Below the pieces are notes generated by a model. That model saw only the letters and a list, made by a program, of their open reading frames with translations. It did not search any database and was not told the DNA's origin. DNA of 64,000 bases from Pseudevernia furfuracea (taxonomy: Eukaryota > Ascomycota > Lecanoromycetes > Lecanorales > Parmeliaceae). Position 1 is the stretch's first letter; each line of letters opens with the position of its first letter. The translations under genes were made by a program, and so were the position numbers. The stretch spans positions 1,116,001 to 1,180,000 of the forward strand of contig JAIUPT010000013.1 of NCBI GenBank assembly GCA_022315425.1, read 5' to 3'. This document shows, piece by piece, positions 1 through 10,084 of this stretch.

Positions 1-819
1 GCCGGTAGGAACGCACGTGAGAACCCTCTCTACAAAGCTGTCCCGCAAGAGGATGGCTTGTACCACTGCCCTTTCGCGGTCACGGACGGCTGTTCCAAAT
101 CCCCGGAGAAGCTCAAATGCAATTACGAGTGAGATGTCTTGGAAATTTATTCATCGTGTGTGCCATTACTAATCCTGTTGTTTAGCAAACATCTGGACTC
201 GCATCTGAAGCCATATCGCTGCAAGTCCAATGAGTGTTCTGACACCCATTTCTCTTCGACTGCTTGTCTCCTGCGCCACGAAAGGGAGGCCCACGGGATG
301 CATGGACACGGGGCCAAGCCTTTTCTATGCAAATTCGAGGGATGCGAGCGGGCCCACGAGAACCATGGCTTCCCACGGCGATGGAATCTCCTTGACCACA
401 TGAAGAGAGTCCATGGATACTCGGGGTCGGAGCCATCGAATAACAGTGACTCACCATCACCTTCGGATAGCTCCTCCCACAAGGACCCGGCGAATGGCCA
501 GAGGAAAAGAAGGACTCCAAGTCCTATGGAGAACGGTGTAGCCAAGCGGGCCAAGGTGGCCACTTCCAGAGCCGAGGGACAGGCTTCAACAAGTTCTGCC
601 GGTGGATCTGGATCCGTTTCGATGACAATCCGTGAGCAGCCGGCCCCCCCAAAAAGCCAGCAATATCCTCCGGAGGAGTTGCTGCTGCGTGAACACCAAT
701 CTCGAATGGAATCCCGGCTCAGAAATCTCGATTTTAGTGATCCGCTTGCCTTGGACCAGTATCACGGGGACAATGCGATGTTTGAAAACATTGCCCGAAA
801 ATATTACGGCCGCAAGTAA
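1..819 (+). CDS. C2H2 zinc-finger protein, 3' part (5' end outside window)
   Basis: The gene enters from the left edge in frame. Exon bases 1-128 join exon 186-819 across a 57-base intron (GTGAGA donor, TTACTAATCC branch-like site, TTTAG acceptor), so a split Asp codon is rebuilt. The spliced product has three consecutive finger-like units: C-x8-C followed by DKHLDSH, C-x4-C followed by LRHEREAH, and C-x4-C followed by LDHMKRVH. Long insertions precede the histidines. A Ser/Pro-rich linker with basic patches (QRKRR, KRAK) follows and could hold a nuclear localisation signal, and the tail is charged. The role is inferred to be a DNA-binding regulator, target unknown. Finger spacing and order resemble the factor at 20940-23315, so the two may be distant paralogues. 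The stop codon at 817-819 is clear; the start is not visible. Confidence 0.85.
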
Positions 820-2077
820 GCTGTCTAGCTTGCGCATCAGCGGTTGTGCCTTTCCAGGCGGGAATTCCAGGATCGCAGTTTCCATGGTTTTCTTTCTTTC
901 TGTTCACGGGACCAAAATATACACACGCGTCTGGGCTTCCCACATGGCCACTGAAAATATAAAATGAAGTCGCAGAATCAGCCTGCGCACGATAGCCCGG
1001 GATTGCGTAGACCATTTTTGCTTTGGATCTATTTTGACTCCCGGATTTGGCCCATTTTCCGGATTGAGGATTCCATGCAAGGATACCGAGAGGATCCCAG
1101 GATATCCGTTGGCGGCATTCTCCTTTGCAATGCCATACCTGGCAGGATGGATAAGCTCTTGATGATACACTCCGGAGGCGATTTTTTCCCACCGCAACGG
1201 AGACTGCGGGCCGAGGTCGTTCGTGATGATGCTTTCTTTTGATGACTCTCTTATCGTCTTGTTGTGTGAGTTTTTACGAGTCTGGAGAGCAACTGATCTC
1301 TGCTGCTTACGTTGGAGAATGTTTGATGTGCAGGGTTCTGGGAGGTACATGGTTCATTTGTGTTTTGGATGGTCATTGGGAATGATATTTGGCACTATTT
1401 TTTGACTGTACTGTGGGGCAGCTATCGATCATGTTGATATAGATTCAAGCAAAAAGTTTCAACAACTACCCTGAACCATGACATGATGAGTGGGCTGAAG
1501 ACTCGGAAATCTTACTTATCAGACTGAGTAAAGGGTATGCTTTGTAGACGGCATGACTCGATTACCCAAGGCTCTTACTGCTTGAAGCTATCACTATCAT
1601 AGAAATACCTTTGTAAACAAAAAGCCAGCCGGCAGCAGCCAATCATTTGTCCTTGGACTGCGGACTCATATCGACGCTCCGTCTCTCAACACACTTAAAC
1701 CACCTTAACACTAGACCATCACTCTTATCCCAATTCTCATCCATAACCAAAAGCAACACCAACGGCTCGATCGCCCCAAGTCGTCACCAACTAAGTCACA
1801 TCGCTTCGCCCTCGTCAATATATACACTATTACCTCACCTCACATCATCCTGCCCACCCCACTTACACCCCCAACTGACAAATCCACCACCGAACCCACC
1901 TACACCCACACAGACACACAGACACAGACACACACACAGACACACCCACACATCATCCCCTATCACCCCCCCCCCCCCCCCCCCCCCCCCCTCCTCCTCC
2001 CCACAAAATCTCCCACCAACCAAAGCAACCCGCAACCCGCAACCCGCAACCCGCAACCAACACCACCACCAACAAAA
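820..2077. other. Intergenic stretch, no supported gene
   Basis: Short open frames here have no recognisable motif and look like chance. From about 1640 the plus strand becomes very poor in G and rich in C, A and T. This is the probable promoter and 5' leader of the helicase gene starting at 2078. Confidence 0.6.
1900..2058. repeat. CA-rich microsatellite, 26-base poly-C tract and AACCCGC repeat
   Basis: A CACAGA/CACA repeat covers about 1905-1947. An uninterrupted run of 26 C lies at 1966-1991. About four to five tandem AACCCGC units lie at 2026-2057. All sit within 180 bases upstream of the helicase start codon. The unit is not the fungal telomere repeat. Homopolymer length may be affected by sequencing error. 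Confidence 0.9.
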
Positions 2078-4357
2078 ATGTCCCCACCCCCACCCTTACC
2101 CCCACCCCCCCTCCACCCCTCCGCCTTCGCCACCGCCCAACTTGCCCTCCTCGCCGCCCAACTCGCCGCCGACACCGCCGCCTCCGCCCACCTCCTCGCG
2201 ACCCACGCGCCCAGAACCCTCGCGCGCGCCGGCCTCGCGGCCGTCAACCTCGTGCTCGCGGGCCGGAGGACCGGGGCGGGGGGGAGGACGGTGTTGGAGT
2301 TGGAGGGGGATGGGGCGGTGGGTGGGGGGAGGGTCGGGGAGGGAGAGGGAGGGGGAGGGGGAGAGGGAGGGGGAGGGGGAGAGGGGGGTGGGGGTGTCAG
2401 GGTCGGGGATGTGGTTTGGGTTGGGGGGATGGGGAGGGGGGGGGTGAGGAGGGGGACTGAGGTCGGGGTGGAGGGGGTGGAGGGGGTGGTGGTGAGGGTT
2501 GGGAGGGGGGTTGCTGTTGCTGTTGAGGATCGGGAGGGGAGGGGGGAAGAGGGGTTGGAGGGGAGGTTGTGGGTGTGAGTATTTGTTTGTTTGCTTGGTG
2601 GTTTTTGGGGGGGAAGGGGGTGGAGGGGGTAAGGGAGGAGAGATAGATTGGCTGATGTTGTGGTGTTGCGTGGGGGTTGGTAGGGTTAAGTTGGCTAATG
2701 ATGTTACCTACAAGAGGTATGTTTACTGGGTGTGAGGGAAGGCAAGGGGGAAGATGCTCATGTGGGATGCAATAGGATGAATTGGACGATGGAGAGACTT
2801 CAGAAGATGGAGGAGAGTGAGTACACAACTCTGACGAGGGTCTTGTTCGGATTGGATACGCCTACGCCCGTGTCTCGGGACGAGGCCGAGGTTGAGTTCC
2901 TCGACCCGACTCTTAATGACAGCCAGAGGGATGCTGTCAGGTTCGCGCTGGCGTCGAGAGAGGTGGTGCTTATACACGGTCCCCCTGGTGTGGGTCTTCA
3001 TCGATACAAGTGCTGTGTGTATGGGAGCTGATAAGCCGTAGACAGGCAAAACCTACACCCTCATCGAGCTCATCATCCAACTCGTCCAACGCAAACTTCG
3101 CATCCTGGTATGCGGCCCTTCTAATATCTCTGTCGACAATATCGTCGAGCGTTTAGCCCCGCACAAGCTACCGATCATCCGGCTCGGTCATCCAGCTCGT
3201 CTGCTTCCCTCGGTGCTGAACCACTCTCTTGACGTTTTGACGCAGACGTCGGAAGCAGCTGGTATAGTCAAAGATGTGAGGAAGGAGATGGATGCAAAGC
3301 AAGCGAGTATCAAGAAGACACGAAGCGGTAGGGAAAGGAAGGCGATTTACGACGACATGAAAGATTTACGCAAGGAATATGGTGAGCGGGAAAAGCAATG
3401 CGTGACCACTCTGGTCAGCGGCAGCAAAGTCGTTCTTGCAACCCTCCACGGCGCAGGCGGTTTCCAGCTGCGAAACGAGCACTTCGACGTCGTCATCATC
3501 GACGAAGCGAGCCAAGCGCTTGAAGCACAATGCTGGATTCCCCTCCTCTCGGCCAAAAAGGTCGTCCTCGCTGGCGATCATCTGCAATTACCGCCCACCA
3601 TCAAATCCCTAGACCACAACACCAAACCCAAACCGGAAAAGGATAAAGACCAGACCAAACTTGAAGTAACCCTCTTCGACCGCCTCCTCACCCTCCACGG
3701 CCCAAGCATCAAACGCATGCTCACGACTCAATACCGCATGCACGAGAAAATCATGCGTTTCCCCTCGGACGAAATGTACGACTCGCGACTCCTGGCCGCG
3801 CCAGCCGTCGCCCATCGGCTCCTGACCACCCTCCCCTACAGCGTGCGAGAAACGGACGATACGAGAGAACCGCTCGTCTTCTACGACACCCAAGGCGGCG
3901 ATTTCCCCGAAGCCACCGCGTCGTCTCCCCCCTCGTCCGACGACGGCGGGAACCGTGGCAAACCCCCCACCAAGGGCTCCCTGCTGTTGTCCGACAGCAA
4001 ATCCAACCCGTCCGAAGCCCTCCTCGTCCGGCGCCACGTCCGCAGCCTCGTCGACGCCGGCGTCCGGGCGGAAGACGTGGCCGTCGTGACGCCGTACAAC
4101 GCGCAGCTGTCGTACCTGGCGCACGGGCTGGGGATGAAGGAGCTGTTCCCGGGCCTGGAGTTGGGCAGCGTGGACGGGTTCCAGGGACGGGAGAAGGAGG
4201 CCGTGGTGGTGAGTTTGGTGAGGAGTAACGGGGCCGGGGAGGTGGGGTTTTTGGGCGAGAGTCGCAGGTTGAACGGTGCGTTGTTGCTTTCTTTCTTTCT
4301 TTCTTTTCTTTCTTTCCCCCTCTGGTGTTTCCTTCCTGGCCTTATCGGGGGGGTCTG

Positions 4358-4388
<31 letters not shown>

Positions 4389-4608
4389 TCGTTCGTTTTT
4401 TGCTCGTTCCTCGTTCCTCGTTCCTGGCTGACCTTGGGGGGGTGGGGGGCGTATAGTGGCGATGACGAGGCCGAAGAGGCATCTCTGCGTTGTCGGGGAC
4501 GGTGAGACGGTGGGTCGAGGGAGCGCGTTCCTGAAGCGGTGGATGGAGCATTTGGAGACGGAGGCCGATTTGAGATACCCGGATGTCGCCGAGTTGCAGC
4601 AGGGATGA
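2078..4608 (+). CDS. HCS1: Hcs1/SMUBP-2-type SF1B DNA/RNA helicase
   Basis: Proposed exons are 2078-2574, 2684-2716, 2776-2989, 3042-4275 and 4457-4608, giving 709 residues with all junctions in frame. The spliced protein shows the Upf1-like motif series: Walker A GPPGTGKT (restored across intron 3), VVIIDEASQALE (motif II), LAGDHLQLPPT (III), LTTQYRMH (IV), VVTPYNAQ, VDGFQGREKEAVVVSLVRSN (V) and RRLNVAMTRPKRHLCVVGD (VI, restored across intron 4). The sequence KLANDVTYKRMN before the motor core matches the Hcs1/IGHMBP2 family. Such proteins are ATP-dependent helicases linked to DNA polymerase alpha or to tRNA/ribosome functions. The first exon is odd: after a helical start its middle (about residues 70-165) is encoded by almost pure G-rich DNA and reads as Gly/Val/Glu low complexity where the family has a beta-barrel domain. 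It converges on the gene ending at 4947. Confidence 0.9.
4286..4390. repeat. (CTTT)n and (CTGGT)n microsatellites inside helicase intron 4
   Basis: CTTT/CTTTT units fill about 4286-4316 and at least six CTGGT units fill about 4360-4390. Both lie within the 181-base last intron (4276-4456), which is much longer than the gene's other introns. The expansion probably lengthened the intron without touching the motif V-VI coding exons. Confidence 0.85.
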
Positions 4609-4946
4609 GACCTGTTTCAATCTCTCTCTCTCACTCACTCACTCACTCACTCACTGTTCATGAATGCCTAAAGAGATGACGATGAGGCACGTGTGAATTC
4701 TTGAGATTCGGCACTCTATGGCTGCCTTGGCTGGACACTTGTCGCTGTCTTGATGCACAGGTCAAGCTGCATCTTTAAATTGGCCTAACCCAGTATTGCT
4801 AAGGTACGATTCAGCTAGCTAGGTTGGAACAGCACGGTGAAAGCAAACCGTTTAGCAAATCCCTCCTGTCAATTTCTGCGTGGCCGAAAAAATAACCCTC
4901 GAGATCCGAAATAGCTCGGGTAATCAATAATCCCCTTTTTGGACGC
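4609..4946. other. Convergent 3' intergenic region with TC/ACTC repeat
   Basis: This separates the 3' ends of the helicase gene and the minus-strand gene 4947-7589. It begins with a (TC)n then (ACTC)n tract at 4619-4655. No coding frame is supported. Confidence 0.6.
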
Positions 4947-7589
4947 TCAGTCGTCGACGATATCATCCCGCTCGGTCTCCTCCTCCTCGCCTCCGTATCC
5001 CCCGTCCCCTCTGCCTTTGCTCTTTGTCCGACCCGCCCCGCCCATTTTCGCCTTTGCGCGTTCCACCGCCGTCGCCAAACTCGTCGTCTCTCCCTTCTTC
5101 TTCTTCTTGTTCTTCTTCTTCGCTTTGCTGACGTTCCTCCCCAGATGCACGGGCTCGGGCGCATCGTTCGCCCTTTCCCCCACGTACCGAGATGGTTTCT
5201 TGAACACGATCTTCTCCCTTTTGGGGGGAGGGCCGGGGAGCCGGGACGGCGTCCAGGCTAGTTCGTCGTCGGAGGGGTTTTTGGTGGCGCCGGTGGGTGA
5301 GGGGGATCGGGTGGGGATGGAAGAAGGTGCTTCGGCGATCAAGGAGGAAGGGTTGGAGGTTCGACGGTTCCTTGTTTCCGGCAGAGTTGGGGCACCGGAG
5401 GGTTGGCTTCGACTGTCTTCGTGGGCGGCCGGGGACGCTGTTGCTGGATCGGAGGATCGGTCGGGTGGGTCTGAGGGGGGCATGCGGGATACGTCTTCTG
5501 CGGTACCCGGGCTCCCGGTTGCGCTCGCCGCTGCGTGGGCATAGCGGGATGCATCATCATCTGGGACTGGCGTGGAGTCGTCGAGCATGAATTCGTCCAT
5601 CAGATGTCGGTTCTGCTTCACGGGGCTTGTGGCCACTTCAGCGATCATGGAGGGTTGGGTGCGTGCGGGATCGTAGGTTGAGATTTGGTTGTCTGAAGGC
5701 GATTCGGGACTTGCTACTTCTTCGATGACCCATTCGTCGTTGTTGGGGCTCGAGTCGCTGAATATGAAATTCCGCCATACCAGTTCGTCGTCGTCTCGTG
5801 AAGGCGGTGCAACGTTCCGGACATTGGACTTTGGAGAGTCTTGGTGCAGAACTTGCTTCTCGTGTGCTGAAGCTCTTGCTGTTGAGTGGGGTATGTGTGC
5901 GCTTGTAGGCCGCTTTTGAATCGATTGAAAGTCGTCAACGTTGTCGAGGTTGATGAAGTTCTGCCAGATCTCGTCTTCGTCTCCAGTTGGCTGAATGTTC
6001 TCCTTATCTTGAACGTCATTAGGCGGCACTGAATTGTTTGGCTCTCGATCACCGGTTGTCCCTCGATTTTCCTCAGCCTTGTTCCTATCCATCACAGACT
6101 GTGCTATCGCAGTGGCCGCCTCGTTGGCCATGTTCGTTGCGAAAAATCTTCCACGACCGGACCCAAAGCTCTGATTTTCGAGGTCTTGCATGTATCGAGA
6201 CGTTGCAATACTGAGCGGAGACGTACTTGGCTCTGCATCTCCGACTGGAGCGTGTTCAGAAATCTGCTCTTCGAGCACGCTGCGATCTTCTGGACGTGTC
6301 CGTTGCTCAATCGTACCTGGTGGGAGATGCCCTTCGGTGAAAGCGAACCCACGCATGATCGGGCTACTGCTATCATTGAGCTCTGAGCTCTGACCACGGA
6401 GCTGAGGTGTCTGCTCAAAGACCAAGCGAAATCCTGGCTCAGGCTCCGGGAAATGGTAGTCCTCTGGTAACTGTATCTCGTCTTCGGCGAGTGAAAGGTT
6501 ACCATCGTCAGCCATTATTGCGGCTTCCACCAGCTGGGCCATGCCCGACTGTTCGACCTTTTCTGGGCTGAAGAGACTGCGAAAGGGCTCTGAAGACTGT
6601 TTCCTGAAAGCTAAAGGAGTGGTAACTTCGCTTCTCCGATGCTGAGGCTTTGCTAGAGGTATACTATTGTCATAGTCGAAGGTTTTCACCGAGTGCGAAG
6701 AGCGCTGTGTTGGTGCGGGAGACTGGTAGCAATCGAGTATCTCATCTGAAATCGGTCCCTTGTTTGTTGCTGTTGAGCCAATTCGTATGCTGATCCCATC
6801 TGCGCTCCCATACTCGTTTGCAAGGCCTCGGTGTAGAGCTCGCGATTTCTCGGAGTCCGATGCCATGAGCGGTATTCTCATACGTCTTGGATTTTGCACA
6901 TTCCAGCGATTTCCAACGGCGCTGTCACTCAAAGGGCGACGCCTACCTATGAGATCTCGATCTTTGGCATCCGTGAACTTCATCTTGACGGGCTTGGACA
7001 TGCTTATTTGCCTTTCAACCCCAACCCAGTCGCTCTCTTGAAGAAGTTTGCGTCTTTTAGCTTCCACACTGTCAAGGGTTGCCAGAGAATCTAGCTCATC
7101 GCTCATAGACGAGGTCGAGGTTCGAAGCAGCTCCACATTTCGCTTCGCAGTAGGTTCAGCTTGAATTGGAGAGGAGCTCGAGGGAGGGCGTGCGCTGATG
7201 ATGGTAGGCGAGATTGGAGGAATCGGAATACCACTCGGTAGTACATGACCTTCGGTGTCATTGATGATGGAACACTTTCTTTTGTTTCCCTCGTTCCTTG
7301 GCCGGAGACTTTTCAACTTCTTCACCACTCCTTGGACATTCTCAAATTGGTCCAGCTTGCTCTGGCCTGAGATCCTTCGTTTGACAGAATGTGAATGTCG
7401 GTCATCTTGTGCTCCACACTCAGGTTTCCACTCTCCAAAGTCAAAGTACTGAATCTCTGGCGGAGATGGTCGCTTTCCACTCTGTAGCTTGACACGGGCT
7501 TTGGCGAAATGATTCTTCTGTTTGACGGAAAGAGAGACTTTGGCGTTGGCGTTGCGAGAGCGTGAGAGGGCGCCACCGGTCCAATTCAT
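4947..7589 (-). CDS. Large, mostly disordered protein of unknown function (MNWTGG N-terminus)
   Basis: This is one long intronless frame. The frame opens at 7628, but the ATG at 7589 is preferred because it starts with MNWTGGALSRS, the kind of N-terminus I associate with uncharacterised ascomycete proteins; this gives 880 residues. A basic N-terminal segment (KQKNHFAKARVKLQ) is followed by YFDFGEWKPE, which may be a docking motif. The rest is Ser/Pro/Glu-rich and probably unstructured. Three related acidic-aromatic motifs occur near residues 550, 613 and 787 of the long frame: DEDEIWQNFINLDN, DDDELVWRNFIFSDSS and DDELAWTPSRLPG. The C-terminus has a lysine-only patch (KKKNKKKKK) and an acidic end. 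Nuclear location is an inference from the basic patches. I cannot assign a function. The length of the frame and the spaced repeats argue that it is real. Confidence 0.8.
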   Translation of the reverse strand: MNWTGGALSRSRNANAKVSLSVKQKNHFAKARVKLQSGKRPSPPEIQYFDFGEWKPECGAQDDRHSHSVKRRISGQSKLDQFENVQGVVKKLKSLRPRNEGNKRKCSIINDTEGHVLPSGIPIPPISPTIISARPPSSSSPIQAEPTAKRNVELLRTSTSSMSDELDSLATLDSVEAKRRKLLQESDWVGVERQISMSKPVKMKFTDAKDRDLIGRRRPLSDSAVGNRWNVQNPRRMRIPLMASDSEKSRALHRGLANEYGSADGISIRIGSTATNKGPISDEILDCYQSPAPTQRSSHSVKTFDYDNSIPLAKPQHRRSEVTTPLAFRKQSSEPFRSLFSPEKVEQSGMAQLVEAAIMADDGNLSLAEDEIQLPEDYHFPEPEPGFRLVFEQTPQLRGQSSELNDSSSPIMRGFAFTEGHLPPGTIEQRTRPEDRSVLEEQISEHAPVGDAEPSTSPLSIATSRYMQDLENQSFGSGRGRFFATNMANEAATAIAQSVMDRNKAEENRGTTGDREPNNSVPPNDVQDKENIQPTGDEDEIWQNFINLDNVDDFQSIQKRPTSAHIPHSTARASAHEKQVLHQDSPKSNVRNVAPPSRDDDELVWRNFIFSDSSPNNDEWVIEEVASPESPSDNQISTYDPARTQPSMIAEVATSPVKQNRHLMDEFMLDDSTPVPDDDASRYAHAAASATGSPGTAEDVSRMPPSDPPDRSSDPATASPAAHEDSRSQPSGAPTLPETRNRRTSNPSSLIAEAPSSIPTRSPSPTGATKNPSDDELAWTPSRLPGPPPKREKIVFKKPSRYVGERANDAPEPVHLGRNVSKAKKKNKKKKKGETTSLATAVERAKAKMGGAGRTKSKGRGDGGYGGEEEETERDDIVDD

Positions 7590-8415
7590 TTTCGAGTTCG
7601 ACTTCCAGGTTTCAATACGTTGGATCAATGGTGAGGAAGTAGGTCTGGAAATGCAGGATCAATGGTGAGGGAAGAGACCATAGAAATGCTGATTTTGCAG
7701 GCTGATGGCAGTGAAGAGAGACCTTAGCAACGTGAAGTTGAATTGGTTTAGATTACTAGAAGGCATACCTATGAAGGAGTTGGAGGGAGGAAAGCGAGGC
7801 GGAATCATTTTTGTCATCAATTGTTACTCGGACGCGTCTCGATGGCAAATTAGACGGGTGTAGTTCCTTTTGCCACATGGATTTGAGTACTTATGCGATG
7901 CTGATAATCAAGATGAGGCACTTTACTGCGACGATAATACTCAGAAGCATGTATTATTTATTATTAAAGAGACCCTAATTGTGTGCTTGGGCCTCAAACT
8001 TTTCGTCTCCAAGAAATATCAAAGCAAAGAAATCTATAAAACCAGTAGAATCAAACTCTCTTTTTTTCTCTTTTTTTCTCTTTTTCATAAGAAATTTTCT
8101 TTTTCTTTTTCTTTTCTTTTTTTAAAACAACTCCTTGTATCCGAACTCCATTTTAACGCCTCCAATCCGGCCAGATATTGATGCAGGGTATCTTCCTTGA
8201 AAGCAGGAGTCCTTTCCGGTACGCCGAAGATGCCCATCAGACCGGACGTTTGTCCATTACCCCTCCAACACCTTCGCTAAGTAAGACTAACTTTTTCGTT
8301 GTAAAATCAAATATTAAAACTTGTGTCACCGCCTAGGCATTGTCAGCTCTGTAGGAGTCAAAGCTCTCGATCAAACTTACCTACGCCGGTATGCCCCCGA
8401 CCCGTAGCACATTCC
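7590..8415. other. Intergenic stretch with T-rich block
   Basis: No gene is supported. A pyrimidine-rich block with repeated TTTTTCTC and TTTTCTTTTTC units lies at about 8058-8125. The open frame 7870-8181 is low complexity in its second half and has no family signature. Confidence 0.5.
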
Positions 8416-10084
8416 CTAATTGGGAAGCCCAGTATGTCCCAGATGAGTGAGACATCCCGAGCATGTACAATCACTACCGCACAGGCATGTCCCAGTAGCA
8501 TCGGTGCAATTGCTGTATGCGGGATATTCCATGGTGTAGTATCCAAAGTTCTGCATCGTAGGGGCAGGGACTTCGTTGGAGTGATCGCCGTTTTCGAAGA
8601 ACGTGCCCTCGTGCAACGTCGGCTGGTACTCAGGACCCGGGGTTGGCGCATTCGTCCATCCAGATGCTGCGGAAGGAAAATATCCCTCATCCAGCGGTGT
8701 GTATCCTTGGCCCATCGCTGACTCCACGTTTGTGCCATTTGTGAGAGGACCCGTATATCCGGGTGGCGGCGGACTCACATGGTCCCAATAGTTGTCCATC
8801 GACATGATTCGGCCAAGGTCTTGCACACGTTCTCTGGTTGCGTCGTTGTACGGATGGTATACACAAAACACGCAGTTGCATCCTGGGCCGCACATACAGC
8901 TGGAGGAATTTGTCGCGGCATTCAATTCTGGGGATTGCACAGGGGGGCTGATCATGCGAGAGGCGTCGTAGGGTTCCGGATAGCGGTAACCTAGTGCCTC
9001 AAAGTGTAATGCCTGAGTCAACGTCAAGGGGCGTACGGGGCCTTCTTCGTATTGAATACTTGGGTTAGGTTGTATGAATGAAGACATGCTGTGCATTCCC
9101 TCTCCATGATTACCGTTCATGACGGGTTGGTATGGACTATAAGGTGCGAATTGAGGCTGGAGGCTGGCGGGGTCTAAATGTCCTGGCCGAAATTGGAGGT
9201 TGGAATACACATTGATGTCTGGATGAATTTGCTGAGGGTGATCATCACCTTGGACCGTTGTTGGGGAGTGGACTTGGGCGACTGACTGTGACCGCTCCTG
9301 GTGAGGGCTTTGGCTATTCTGGTTTGGTGGACTTGGCGTTGCTGCAGGTGTTGCCTTACCACTCGAGCTTGGGTCCAATGCAGGCTGTTGCGGTGACACG
9401 ACATTGTGCAAAGGAAGGCCATGAGATCGCCCGGCTCTCACATTTTGACGATCTGATATCCTAGCCGATGTACGACGAGTCGTTGGAGTCGTTAGGTGTT
9501 GGTAAGATGCTAGGTATTGCGCACTGAGTGAGTCGGGAAACTGCTGATCAGGTTGACGATTCGGGTAGGGAACCATGCGCGCTGGATCCGATGGATCCTG
9601 TACCCGCTGTGGGCGCCGGGAAAGTGGAGGAGGATTGTCACGGTCGATAGCGGGATCGAAATCTCTCACTTTGCGGCAATTGCAATAATCACCTGCGCAT
9701 TCTTAGCTTTGATTCCAAGTTGCACGACCATTGAAAAGGTCTGAAAAACGCTCTCCACGGGGTAGAAGGAGAGTCTGACCTTTATAACGCTCGGGAACCA
9801 TCATCATTATAACCCATTGTTCGTTGCATGTACATGGGCCCGTCGCATGAGGGCAGCCTCGCAATGGCCGGCCAGGCTTCTTGACTCGAGCCATCCATCG
9901 GTCGAAGTGTTCACATCTTGTCGCCCGGTGACCACGCACACATGCTTCGCTGAGGCAAGGGTCAGCAACATTGTTGGACAGCAGAGATGGGTTCAAGCAT
10001 GGGCACGAGTGGACGGGAAGCAGGAAGCTGGTAGAAAGGTAGTACTCACCATGACCATTTCGTACCCTCTATATCGGTAGGCAT
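8416..10084 (-). CDS. Copper-fist transcription factor with two C-terminal Cys clusters
   Basis: Exon 1 is 10084-10050 (ATG at 10084), joined to 9949 across a 100-base GTGAGT intron. The junction restores GTKWSCEACVRGHRATRCEH, the zinc-binding half of the copper fist (Cys12, Cys15, Cys24, His26), followed by VKKPGRPLRGC with the GRP minor-groove motif. A second intron lies between about 9770 and 9690. Its donor is uncertain, and GTTATA or GTCAGA with the acceptor near 9695-9705 both keep frame with CNCRKVRDFD. The last exon runs to 8416. The long middle is Pro/Gln-rich. Two Cys clusters follow: CMCGPGCNCVFC, and near the end CLCGSDCTCSGC. These have the C-x-C-x3-C-x-C-x2-C form of the copper-sensing repeats in Mac1/Cuf1-type activators. 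The inferred role is copper-dependent control of copper or iron homeostasis genes. DR followed by WM replaces the usual DRPL. Confidence 0.85.

Noticed and set aside
2026..2057. AACCCGC repeat considered as a telomere remnant
   Set aside because: The unit differs from the fungal TTAGGG/CCCTAA repeat and lies inside a gene leader.
1647..2447. A 266-codon plus-strand frame rich in Pro, His and Thr
   Set aside because: It is read from the CA/C repeats and overlaps the helicase exon in another frame; the composition is a product of the repeats.
7870..8181. Small plus-strand frame in the T-rich region
   Set aside because: The second half is Phe/Leu low complexity from a poly-pyrimidine tract and there is no family signature.
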